Assembly: GCA_049115695.1 (NCBI GenBank)
Contig: JAGDZR010000003.1
Span: 62,001 to 126,000 of the forward strand
Source of the DNA: JAGDZR01 sp049115695
GTDB taxonomy: Bacteria > Bacteroidota > Bacteroidia > Cytophagales > Cyclobacteriaceae
Length of the DNA: 64,000 nucleotides
Reading direction: 5' to 3'
Positions 36,282 to 44,246 of this stretch are shown here, one piece after another. Made by a program: the position numbers and the translations under genes. Below the pieces are notes generated by a model. It saw only the letters and a list, made by a program, of their open reading frames with translations. It ran no database searches and was not told the origin of the DNA. The first letter of the stretch is position 1. Every line of letters begins with the position of its first letter.

Positions 36282-37058
36282 TTAAGCTGCCTTTACCTGG
36301 TTTCTTTTAATCATTTCCCGGGCTAGATTTAAATAACTTCTAGCTCCTTTACTGTCAGCATCATGAGCAATGGCAGGTAAACCAAAACTGGGAGACTCAC
36401 TCAATTTGATATTTCGTGGAATGATCGTTTCAAAAACAATGTTCTTAAAATGAATTTTTACTTCTTCTACAACTTGATTTGAAAGATTCAATCGAAGGTC
36501 ATACATAGTGAGCAAAATGCCTTCAATTTGTAAATCTGTATTCAATCGAGTTTGAATAATCTTGATTGTATTGAGCAATTTACCCAATCCTTCCAAGGCG
36601 AAATACTCGCATTGAACAGGCACGAGCACAGAATCAGATGCGGTTAATGCATTTACCGTAATGAGACCTAATGAAGGTGAGCAGTCGATGATGATGTAGT
36701 CATATTTGTCCTTGATTGAGGCCAATGCTGTTCTCATTTTCTCCTCACGTTTTTCAATGTTGACCATTTCCACTTCAGCACCAACCAAATCAATATGGGA
36801 GGGAAGAATATCAAGATATTTTACCTCAGTCTTCTGGATACTTTCTTCAATGGAATGATCATTAACCATGCATTCATAGATGCTGATATCTATTTCTTTT
36901 GGGTCCAAACCAACACCCGACGTTGCATTAGCTTGTGGGTCTGCATCGATGATGAGTGTTTTAAGCTCAAGTGCAGCTAAACTGGCCGCTAGATTGATGG
37001 CCGTCGTTGTTTTACCAACACCACCCTTTTGATTAGCTATAGAAATAATTTTACCCAT
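36282..37058 (-). CDS. parA: Chromosome partitioning ATPase ParA
   Basis: 258 residues. The deviant Walker A motif is QKGGVGKTTTAINLAASLA; DADPQANATSGVG and YIIIDCSPSLGLITVNAL complete the nucleotide pocket. It drives origin segregation with ParB. First gene of the parA-parB-DUF5683-dapB-lepB unit, with a TAnnTTTG element 52 bp upstream and a terminator from yidC beyond that. Confidence 0.97.
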   Translation of the reverse strand: MGKIISIANQKGGVGKTTTAINLAASLAALELKTLIIDADPQANATSGVGLDPKEIDISIYECMVNDHSIEESIQKTEVKYLDILPSHIDLVGAEVEMVNIEKREEKMRTALASIKDKYDYIIIDCSPSLGLITVNALTASDSVLVPVQCEYFALEGLGKLLNTIKIIQTRLNTDLQIEGILLTMYDLRLNLSNQVVEEVKIHFKNIVFETIIPRNIKLSESPSFGLPAIAHDADSKGARSYLNLAREMIKRNQVKAA

Positions 37059-37110
37059 GTATTGCGATAAATAATAATTCGGTTTGTATCTCTTCGAAAT
37101 GAAAAGGACA

Positions 37111-37118
37111 CAAATATA
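37111..37118 (-). promoter_or_regulatory. Candidate -7 promoter element of parA operon (TATATTTG)
   Basis: Minus-strand TATATTTG fits TAnnTTTG and predicts transcription from about 37106, giving a 48-base leader. It lies just beyond the yidC terminator, where a new promoter is needed. No clear TTG at 17-23 bp. Confidence 0.4.
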
Positions 37119-37154
37119 TCCAAGTTCATAGGAAGATTTCTAGTCCTTTTTTAA

Positions 37155-37209
37155 AGAAAAAGTCCTGATTAAAATTGGTTTATTATAGCCAATTAGTAAT
37201 CAGGGCTTT
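37155..37209 (-). terminator. Intrinsic terminator after yidC
   Basis: Minus-strand arms AAAGCCCTGATTA...AATTGG and CCAATT...TAATCAGGACTTT pair over about 19 bp with one bulge and one C-A mismatch around a roughly 10-base loop, followed by a T-rich tract. It lies 45 bp past the yidC stop and separates pyrG-yidC from parAB. Confidence 0.75.
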
Positions 37210-37253
37210 AGTGTCTCTTGGTTAATTTTTAATTTAACAAAGATTGAAGTGCT

Positions 37254-39056
37254 TTACTTCTTTTTACCTTTTTTCTGTGCTTCCTGATTAGCTTTCATAG
37301 CATCTTCAAGGCGCTGCTGAAATTTGGATTTCTTCTTATTGGCGTTTTTCTTTTTATTCTCTTCCATCAGCTTAAGGATTTTTCCCTCATCTATGAATTT
37401 ACGGAACATTACCATTTGACCATATGACACCAAATTGGAGATGAAGTAATAGAACGATAATCCAGAAGGATAGGAATTGAAGAAGAACAACAGCATAACT
37501 GGCATTATGTATTGCATGGTCTTCATTGGCCCCTGTACAGAAGTAACCTGTGAGTTTGCCATGGTATAAAGAACAGTCGACCCTGCCATTAACAAGGTAA
37601 ACAAACTTACATGACTGCCATAAAATGGAATCGTAAAAGGTAGATTCAAGATAGAATCATAACTCGACATGTCCTCCGCCCATAAGAAAGGAATCAATCG
37701 CAGTTCAATCGCACTAGGAATGAAGTAAAACAACGAAACTAAAATAGGAAACTGAAGTAAGACAGGAATACAACCACTAAGTGGATTGATACCTGCTTTC
37801 CTGTATAGGTCCATTTGTGCTGTCTGCACCTTTTGCATATCATCGCCGACACGCTCCTTTATTGCATCCAGTTCTGGCTTGAGCACTCTCATTTTTGCCA
37901 TTGAAATATGTGACTTGTAAGTCAATGGTGAAATGAGAATCCTGATAATAATTACCATGATTACGATGATCAGTCCATAATTCCCGATGAACATCTCAAG
38001 GAAATTGAAAATGGGGATGATCAGGTACTTGTTGATAAAAGGCAGAAACAGCCATCCAAGATTTACATTATCGCTAAATCCGTCCGTGACATTTTTAAGA
38101 ACGTTATAATCATTTGGTCCAAAATAGAACGTGAAGCCAACTGTATTGGATGCCAAATCTGTGTAAGGAATTGATGCCTGAATGGTTCCAGCTTTTACAA
38201 CATCTTCATCCATAGGAACGTCCTGAGTGATGAAGGCATTGGCGAATGAATTATCTGCAATAATGGCTGAGGTGAAAAATTTCTGACCAAAAGCTAGCCA
38301 TTTCACTGGCTGACCAATCTGCTCTTCTTCGTGATCCTGAGAAGCTACTCCCAGGTCATCAGCATCTCCATTTAGTGCATAATACCTTACTGTCGTTCGG
38401 TTTCTCGCATCCTTTAGTTCTCTTTCGACCTTGGCAAGTTTAGCACCCCAGAAAAAGTTCAGGTCCTTAGCATCTATTTGCTTATCAAAACCATTGGACT
38501 TCAACTGATAGCCGATTTGATAGCCCGACGAGTAGAGGGTATAAATTTGTTGAACCTGACTTCCATTGACATCCAGCGTATAGATGACTTGAGTACTATC
38601 GCCCATTTTCTTTACTGAAGGCTCAAAGAACAAGTCAGCAAGGTTGATTTGACGAGACAGATGATCAAAGTAAATGTTCAGTGAATGATTTTCATTGAAC
38701 AGGTTCAATGGTTGCTCATCATAGGTTTTGTAACCGGTTAGCTCTACATTGATGATTCGACCGCCCTGACTTGAGAACGTTACGCTCAGGTCACCTGCTT
38801 TTTGCACAAGCGACTGAGGAACACCATCGGCAGCATCTGAAAACAACCCATATTTAAGCTCATTAAGCTTGGATTTGGCCGAGTCAGACAATTGTTCTGC
38901 CTGAGCAACTGGTTGATTAGGCACACTGACCGAATCAACTGCAACTGGTTGATTGTCTATTGTTTGTGGTTCGGGTACTTCTGGTGCAAAAAACCAGAAA
39001 TAAATTGTTATCAGAGATAACATTAGTATCAAACCAAGAAATTGATTTCTATCCAT
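37254..39056 (-). CDS. yidC: Membrane protein insertase YidC
   Basis: 600 residues. An N-terminal membrane helix (LILMLSLITIYFWFFAPEVP) is followed by a large periplasmic domain (about 60-345) and then the conserved five-helix insertase core. The core includes ILISPLTYKSHISMAKMRVL, the hydrophilic-groove region and GCIPVLLQFPILVSLFYFIPSA. A lysine-rich C-terminal tail is typical for ribosome contact. It inserts membrane proteins with or without Sec. Follows pyrG by 18 bp. Confidence 0.97.
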   Translation of the reverse strand: MDRNQFLGLILMLSLITIYFWFFAPEVPEPQTIDNQPVAVDSVSVPNQPVAQAEQLSDSAKSKLNELKYGLFSDAADGVPQSLVQKAGDLSVTFSSQGGRIINVELTGYKTYDEQPLNLFNENHSLNIYFDHLSRQINLADLFFEPSVKKMGDSTQVIYTLDVNGSQVQQIYTLYSSGYQIGYQLKSNGFDKQIDAKDLNFFWGAKLAKVERELKDARNRTTVRYYALNGDADDLGVASQDHEEEQIGQPVKWLAFGQKFFTSAIIADNSFANAFITQDVPMDEDVVKAGTIQASIPYTDLASNTVGFTFYFGPNDYNVLKNVTDGFSDNVNLGWLFLPFINKYLIIPIFNFLEMFIGNYGLIIVIMVIIIRILISPLTYKSHISMAKMRVLKPELDAIKERVGDDMQKVQTAQMDLYRKAGINPLSGCIPVLLQFPILVSLFYFIPSAIELRLIPFLWAEDMSSYDSILNLPFTIPFYGSHVSLFTLLMAGSTVLYTMANSQVTSVQGPMKTMQYIMPVMLLFFFNSYPSGLSFYYFISNLVSYGQMVMFRKFIDEGKILKLMEENKKKNANKKKSKFQQRLEDAMKANQEAQKKGKKK

Positions 39057-39074
39057 TATTTACCAAAAAGTAAT

Positions 39075-40700
39075 TTACGCGTTATTTGTTTCGTTTTGAT
39101 GGGTTAGGGCTGCACGTACAAACCTCACAAACAGAGGGTGGGGATTAAGTACAGTTGACTTTAGTTCAGGATGAAATTGAGCGCCAATGAACCAGGGATG
39201 ATCAGCAAGCTCCATTACTTCAACCAGTCCAGAGTCAGGATTGGTACCAGTGGCAATCATGCCATTATTTTCAAAATCTTCAAGATATTTATTATTGAAC
39301 TCATATCTATGTCTATGGCGCTCAGATATTTTTGCTGATCCATACACAGAGAATGTTTTAGAACCTTTTTTCACATTGCAGTTGTACGCGCCCAATCTCA
39401 TTGTACCACCCATGTTTTTCACTAATTTCTGATCTTCCATTAGATCAATCACAGGATGCTTGGTCTTAGGATTCATCTCGGTTGAATTGGCTTTCTTGAG
39501 CTTAAGCACATTTCTTGCAAATTCAATTACTGCGCACTGCATACCAAGACATATACCAAAGAATGGAATTTTATTTTCGCGGGCATGTTTAACCGCCATT
39601 ATTTTTCCTTCTAATCCACGTTCTCCAAATCCTGGCGCCACTAGAATGCCGGAAAGCCCATTCAGAATTTTTTCAATGTTATTATCTTCAATCTCTTCTG
39701 ACTGAATCCATCTTACATTCACCTTGCATTCGTTTTCAGCGCCAGCGTGTACAAATGCTTCTGCGATTGACTTGTACGCATCTTTTAACTCAACATACTT
39801 TCCTATTAGGCCAATTTCAACTTCCTTGGTAGGGTTTTTAAGCTTACCTAGGTATTTCTTCCAGTTATCAATGACCGGTTCCTTTTTATGCTTGAGCTTG
39901 AACTTGGTCAATACACGCTCGTCTAATTTTTCTTTTCGCATGAGCAATGGCACATCATAAATCGTTTCAGCATCGATTGACTCAATGACTGAATTGATAG
40001 GTACGTTGCAGAAGAGTGCCAATTTCTTACGGATATCCTGAGAAAGGTGATGTTCCGATCGACAAACGAGTATATCAGGCTGAATACCAGCCTCCAATAA
40101 TTCCTTTACCGAATGCTGAGTGGGTTTCGTTTTAAGTTCACCAGCAGCCTTTAAATAGGGGACAAGCGTAAGGTGTAGGGAAACAAAATTGGTTGGGCCA
40201 AGTTCGAATCTTGCCTGACGAACCGCTTCTATAAAAGGTAAGGACTCAATATCACCAACACAACCACCGATTTCAGTGATAATCATGTCATATTTACCTG
40301 TCTCGCCGAGTTTATAAAAGTTACTCTTAATTTCATCAGTGATATGAGGAACTACCTGAACCGTTTTACCAAGAAAATCACCCGCTCGTTCACGGCTGAT
40401 TACATCATAATAGATACGACCGGTTGTAACATTATTAGACTGTGAAGTCGGTACATTCAGGAATCTTTCGTAATGTCCAAGGTCAAGATCAGTTTCGGCT
40501 CCATCGTCAGTCACGTAGCATTCGCCATGCTCATAGGGATTGAGAGTACCAGGATCAACGTTAATATAGGGGTCAAATTTTTGGATGGTTACAGAAAAAC
40601 CTCTGGCTTGAAGGAGTTTGCCTAATGAAGCGGCCACAATTCCCTTGCCTAATGAAGAAGTAACACCCCCCGTAACGAAAATGTATTTTGTCTTGGACAT
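39075..40700 (-). CDS. pyrG: CTP synthase
   Basis: 541 residues. The synthetase domain starts with FVTGGVTSSLGKGIVAASLG and has the EIGGCVGDIESLPFIEA UTP/ATP segment. The C-terminal glutamine amidotransferase has the nucleophile Cys in FFGICLGMQCAVIEFARN and the His-Glu pair near FHPELKSTVLNPHP. It makes CTP from UTP. First gene of a two-gene unit with yidC. Confidence 0.97.
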   Translation of the reverse strand: MSKTKYIFVTGGVTSSLGKGIVAASLGKLLQARGFSVTIQKFDPYINVDPGTLNPYEHGECYVTDDGAETDLDLGHYERFLNVPTSQSNNVTTGRIYYDVISRERAGDFLGKTVQVVPHITDEIKSNFYKLGETGKYDMIITEIGGCVGDIESLPFIEAVRQARFELGPTNFVSLHLTLVPYLKAAGELKTKPTQHSVKELLEAGIQPDILVCRSEHHLSQDIRKKLALFCNVPINSVIESIDAETIYDVPLLMRKEKLDERVLTKFKLKHKKEPVIDNWKKYLGKLKNPTKEVEIGLIGKYVELKDAYKSIAEAFVHAGAENECKVNVRWIQSEEIEDNNIEKILNGLSGILVAPGFGERGLEGKIMAVKHARENKIPFFGICLGMQCAVIEFARNVLKLKKANSTEMNPKTKHPVIDLMEDQKLVKNMGGTMRLGAYNCNVKKGSKTFSVYGSAKISERHRHRYEFNNKYLEDFENNGMIATGTNPDSGLVEVMELADHPWFIGAQFHPELKSTVLNPHPLFVRFVRAALTHQNETNNA

Positions 40701-40729
40701 TAATATTCCTTTGATGTAGTTACGGGATG

Positions 40730-40763
40730 CAAATTTAGGCTTTTAGTTTTGATTTAGATTCAA
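40730..40763 (-). promoter_or_regulatory. Candidate pyrG promoter (TTG-N23-TAAATTTG)
   Basis: Minus-strand TTG (40761-40763), 23 bp, then TAAATTTG (40730-40737). Both halves fit the Bacteroidota primary sigma consensus at the upper limit of spacing. Predicted leader about 25 bases before ATG 40700. Confidence 0.5.
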
Positions 40764-41010
40764 CTATTGTCAATTAAACCAGATAAATTTTCATAGGTCA
40801 TTATGCCGTTTTATAAGAATTATTTTGAATTGGGAAGCAAAGACGATGCGCTTGGCTACCATCTAATAAAGTTTAATCTTGTCTTCTGACACATTGAGTT
40901 AATCTTGTGATGATTCTAAGTGGATTTATTGCATTGAAAGTTTAAATCCCTTTGAATTCTACGCTCATTTTTCAATAATTGTACTAACACTTAATGTAAA
41001 TGTAGGCTTT
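40764..41010. other. Intergenic region between divergent pyrG and marR genes
   Basis: The gap from 40701 to 41010 is 310 bp and should hold promoters for both directions. Only the pyrG-side promoter could be recognised. On the marR side, a TAGGCTTTG overlaps the GTG start region with one extra base relative to consensus. No operator-like palindrome for the MarR protein was found. Confidence 0.5.
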
Positions 41011-41463
41011 GTGGCAAGGATAGAAGAGGAAATCAAACAGACCAGTTTTCGTAACGAGTATGTAAGGGCCGTGATTAATTTGCTGTATACAAGTAATAAA
41101 TTGCAACAATCGCATGCAGCAATTCTAAAACCTTACGGAATTACAACACCACAGTTCAATATATTGAGAATATTAAAAGGACAACATCCCAATCCTTCTA
41201 CAGTCAATTTGCTGATTGAAAGGATGTTGGATAAGTCATCTAATGCTTCCAGAATCGTCGATAAGTTAGAATCTAAAGGACTTGTTGAACGAAGGCAATG
41301 CAAGTCGGATAGGAGAGCAGTGGATGTCTATATTTCACAAGAAGGACTTGATTTGCTAGAGAAAATAGATCTTGATGTTGATCATTTTCAAAACGAAGTG
41401 AGGAACCTTAACGAAGAGGAATCGAGGCAACTCAACCAATTACTAGATAAAATTAGAGGTTAG
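41011..41463 (+). CDS. MarR family transcriptional regulator
   Basis: 150 residues from a GTG start at 41011 (MARIEEEIKQTSFRNEYV); the two nearby ATGs are out of frame. The winged helix-turn-helix shows PYGITTPQFNILRILKGQHP, ASRIVDKLESKGLVERRQCK and SDRRAVDVYISQEGLDLL, the DxR wing typical of MarR proteins. Ligand and targets unknown; the gene stands alone, with a tandem-Usp gene convergent downstream (4-bp overlap). Confidence 0.9.
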   Translation: MARIEEEIKQTSFRNEYVRAVINLLYTSNKLQQSHAAILKPYGITTPQFNILRILKGQHPNPSTVNLLIERMLDKSSNASRIVDKLESKGLVERRQCKSDRRAVDVYISQEGLDLLEKIDLDVDHFQNEVRNLNEEESRQLNQLLDKIRG

Positions 41464-42377
41464 ATTTCCTTTATATATTCAAGAATGCCAGCACCTTTCC
41501 CTTTAGGACGAATGATGATGATGGGAATATCCGAATCCAATTGAATCATCTTTTCGGCTTTGCTACCTATAAAAATCGCTGTAGTAGCAGACCGACCCTT
41601 CGCACCCATTAAGATCATGGTTGCATTTTGGTCTTTGGCATTCTGATAAATTTGAGAAATGACATCATCATCCTTATCCAGTGTATAAATAGTGTCAACA
41701 TTCAAATCATTTGACTTAATGTCCTTGGTGAAAACTTTGTAACTGTTCTTGGCATTTTCACGCATGATCTCGCTGAATTCATCAAATGTTTTACCTGTAT
41801 AGCGATATCCGTTGGGTACCTGGTAAACATTCTGCGCCACGATTTTCGAACCAGGTTCCTTATTTGCAAACTCCACAGCTTTTTCAAAAGCCATTTTTGC
41901 ATAAGAAGAAAAATCGATTGGAACCAGCATATTACTCACTGAAATATTTGAATTCTTAGGTATTGCCATCATCGAACAAGTTGCTCTTCTTGCTAACCTG
42001 TTGATTAAGATTCCACCACCTTTCATTTCATTTTTTCGGCCAAGAACAATGAGATCCATCTTTTCCTCATTGATCAACTTCATGAACTCCTTTGTTGCCT
42101 GACCCTGTTTGATGATATAATGAACATTGACAGCTTCGCATTGGAATTTGTCATCTACTAATTTTTTGATTTCACCCTTACGTTCTTCTAGCGCCTTATC
42201 AAGTATGTCAGGAAATTCCTGAAGAACACTTTCCGGAACTTCAAAGTCCTTAATGACGTTGATGAAATATATATCTGATGATCGCGATATTTGGCAAATC
42301 TTGCACGCCGCATCAATTAGCTGCAAATCCATTTCAGACTGATCCAGTCCAACTAATATTTTTTTGAACGTGTACAT
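41460..42377 (-). CDS. Universal stress protein with two Usp domains
   Basis: 305 residues: Usp domain 1 at about 1-145 (KKILVGLDQSEMDLQLIDAA, ending SMMAIPKNSN) and domain 2 at about 148-292 (MLVPIDFSSYAKMAFEKAVE). The ATP-binding GX2GX9G(S/T) pattern is intact in domain 2 (MGAKGRSATTAIFIGSKAEK) and degenerate in domain 1 (LGRKNEMKGGGILINRLARR). Cytoplasmic stress-associated protein of unspecific role. Confidence 0.92.
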   Translation of the reverse strand: MYTFKKILVGLDQSEMDLQLIDAACKICQISRSSDIYFINVIKDFEVPESVLQEFPDILDKALEERKGEIKKLVDDKFQCEAVNVHYIIKQGQATKEFMKLINEEKMDLIVLGRKNEMKGGGILINRLARRATCSMMAIPKNSNISVSNMLVPIDFSSYAKMAFEKAVEFANKEPGSKIVAQNVYQVPNGYRYTGKTFDEFSEIMRENAKNSYKVFTKDIKSNDLNVDTIYTLDKDDDVISQIYQNAKDQNATMILMGAKGRSATTAIFIGSKAEKMIQLDSDIPIIIIRPKGKGAGILEYIKEI

Positions 42378-42425
42378 GTGAAGTATTCTTTTCAGCGATT
42401 AAGATAAGTATTCTATTTCTTAAAA

Positions 42426-43499
42426 TTAAAGTGATGCGAGCAGGTCAGCCAACATTTCTATTTGTTCCTTAGAATGGGTCGGAAAATTGGCGATCCTGAT
42501 ATGTTCCGATTTGTAGGGGCCATAGCCAGATCCTATGATGAGATTCTTTGCCTTCATTTGTTCAATGAGCGCATTGTTACCATCTCTTACCTTAGCCACA
42601 CAAACAGTCTTACTTCGATTTTCAATATTCTCGATAAAAGGGGAAAGGACTGACGATTGCTCAATGGTGTTGTACAGAGTTACTGCCTTGTAGATGGTTT
42701 CATTGTGAATGTTCTTCACACCCTTGTTTAGCATGTCTTGCACCACCTTGTTCAATAAGTAGATGGCCATTACATTGGGTGTTTCAGGTGTCATGTTTTT
42801 ATCTCCATTGCTCTTGAGACTACTCAAAGCATGCAAACTACCCGTAACAAGTCCGCTTTTTTCCTTTTCTTTCGCCTTATCAATGCATTTTTGATTGACT
42901 ATCCAAACGCCAAGACCTGCTGGAAGTCCAAAGCATTTTTGAACAGAAAAGTAGGCAGTGTCAACCAGGTTTAGATCAACAGGTATACCAGGAACGGCGC
43001 TGACTACATCAAGGGCAATCAGTTTGTTTGGATTTTGCTTCCTAAGTGCTGAAAGATTGTTCGGATTGAAGACATATCCAGTACTTGTCTCATTGTAAGT
43101 GACAGAGATGAGTTCAGCCTTTTCCGGAACACTGAAGTCCGAATACTCTTCACCAAAATTCACGGTATGCGAAGATGAGTCCAGTCGGTAATTGTCGGTG
43201 AAATCATAGAATCTCTGTGAAAATGATCCATTGACAAAATGGTGGGTCGATGAGACCACAAGGTTCTGAATTATTCTTTCCCAGATTTCAGTTGCTGAGC
43301 TGACAAAATAGATTTCATAATCGTCAGGTACAGATAGCAATGCTCTTAATCCCTGTCTAGTCTCTGCAAAAATGCTCTGAAATTCCTTTCCCCTATGTGA
43401 GATGGAACCAATGTCCTCGTTCAATGCAGCATTCAAGTGCTGTTTGATCGTATAAAACAGTTGAGCAGGACCGACGGTAAAGAATAAATTTTGTGACAT
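42426..43499 (-). CDS. serC: Class V aminotransferase, probable phosphoserine aminotransferase
   Basis: 357 residues. PLP-binding Lys is in YFSVQKCFGLPAGLGVWIVN; the N-terminus (FFTVGPAQLFYTIKQHL) and DIGSISHRGKEFQSI match SerC-like class V aminotransferases. It should convert 3-phosphohydroxypyruvate to phosphoserine. The neighbouring SerB-SerA fusion supplies the steps before and after, which supports the call. The sequence is a divergent SerC type, so alanine-glyoxylate-type activity is not excluded. It has its own promoter-like sequence upstream. Confidence 0.85.
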   Translation of the reverse strand: MSQNLFFTVGPAQLFYTIKQHLNAALNEDIGSISHRGKEFQSIFAETRQGLRALLSVPDDYEIYFVSSATEIWERIIQNLVVSSTHHFVNGSFSQRFYDFTDNYRLDSSSHTVNFGEEYSDFSVPEKAELISVTYNETSTGYVFNPNNLSALRKQNPNKLIALDVVSAVPGIPVDLNLVDTAYFSVQKCFGLPAGLGVWIVNQKCIDKAKEKEKSGLVTGSLHALSSLKSNGDKNMTPETPNVMAIYLLNKVVQDMLNKGVKNIHNETIYKAVTLYNTIEQSSVLSPFIENIENRSKTVCVAKVRDGNNALIEQMKAKNLIIGSGYGPYKSEHIRIANFPTHSKEQIEMLADLLASL

Positions 43500-43528
43500 C
43501 CGTTGTAGTTAATTCTAGTTTGGTGATG

Positions 43529-43557
43529 TAAATTTATACCCGTCTTGGATAATTCAA
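43529..43557 (-). promoter_or_regulatory. Candidate serC promoter (TTG-N18-TAAATTTA)
   Basis: Minus-strand TTG (43555-43557), 18 bp, TAAATTTA (43529-43536). The -7 half misses the final G of TAnnTTTG. Predicted leader about 25 bases before ATG 43499. Confidence 0.35.
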
Positions 43558-43607
43558 TTATAAAATCTAACACTAAAACAAAACCGGGCAAGTTGTCGCT
43601 CTAAATG

Positions 43608-43768
43608 GGGCCTCATCCGCTAGCAGGCGGACCTCATTGTCAGCAATGATAAACAGGATAACAGAGGATAGTTGAAAGTGGAAGAACGGCCCAAATCCTT
43701 ATTGTATAAGAGGTTTTATAACTTCTTCCGAGATAAAAAAAGAGCTTTCGTTTTGAAAGCTCTTTTTG
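43608..43768 (+). ncRNA. Candidate structured RNA ending at an intrinsic terminator
   Basis: In the 295-bp gap between serC and the YtxJ-like gene, five nested or adjacent inverted repeats occur: GGGCC/GGCCC (43608-43612/43688-43692) enclosing TCCGC/GCGGA (43616-43620/43627-43631) and TCATTG/CAATGA (43634-43639/43644-43649); then AAGAGGTT/AACTTCTT (43708-43715/43720-43727); then a terminator hairpin. The fourth stem needs a G-U pair that exists only in plus-strand RNA. No promoter was identified and no known RNA family was recognised, so this is tentative. Confidence 0.3.
43737..43768. terminator. Bidirectional intrinsic terminator
   Basis: AGAGCTTTC (43741-43749), a 5-base loop, and GAAAGCTCT (43755-43763) form a perfect 9-bp stem flanked by A-run and T-run, so it can end transcripts from both strands. 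It lies 31 bp past the YtxJ-like stop on the minus strand. Confidence 0.85.
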
Positions 43769-43794
43769 TTTCTAAAGATATGTTTTATAAAGAG

Positions 43795-44181
43795 TTATGC
43801 CCTGGATTCCATCCATTTGAAAGTTCGATTAATAATCTTCAAGGCAATTCTTATTTTCTTCACATTGATCATGTTGTGTGATTCATCGTACATCGTTACA
43901 CCATCCGCAAAGAGTAGCACCTGAGGAAATTCATCATCAACACCAGCAGTTTCGGTTACTTCTGCAGACACTTTGGCGTGTTTAGATTCATCCAAAACAA
44001 ACAAATCCAACTCTTCTTCTGATATATTCCATTCTTGTTCCAATTGCTTTTTCACACTGAGGCACTCAGGAGAAGAAGTGCGGAACTTAAATACCAATGC
44101 CGGCTTGACCCTTGATCGCTCAAGAACCTGATCAAATTGTTCAAGACTTACTAATTCCTTCCAGCTAGGTATGTTGCCCAT
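43795..44181 (-). CDS. YtxJ-like (DUF2847) thioredoxin-fold protein
   Basis: 128 residues with a monothiol thioredoxin-fold pattern: IPSWKELVSLEQFDQVLERS, ALVFKFRTSSPECLSVKKQL and the cis-Pro block DDEFPQVLLFADGVTMYDES, matching the bacillithiol-system protein YtxJ. In YtxJ the active Cys lies in a TxCPIS turn; here that position is Ser and the only Cys of the protein sits three residues later (SPEC). Redox activity is therefore uncertain. It lies between serC and the SerB-SerA gene on the same strand, followed by a terminator. Confidence 0.78.
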   Translation of the reverse strand: MGNIPSWKELVSLEQFDQVLERSRVKPALVFKFRTSSPECLSVKKQLEQEWNISEEELDLFVLDESKHAKVSAEVTETAGVDDEFPQVLLFADGVTMYDESHNMINVKKIRIALKIINRTFKWMESRA

Positions 44182-44246
44182 AAATAGTTAATCGGCTGTT
44201 GTTCAGGTGTTTATGAAGATGATATTGTTGTAAAGCGTTAAAAATA

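Noticed and set aside
43672..43881. Plus-strand 69-codon frame starting at TTG between serC and the YtxJ-like gene
   Set aside because: It runs through the bidirectional terminator and into antisense of the YtxJ-like gene; the residue pattern does not look like a protein.
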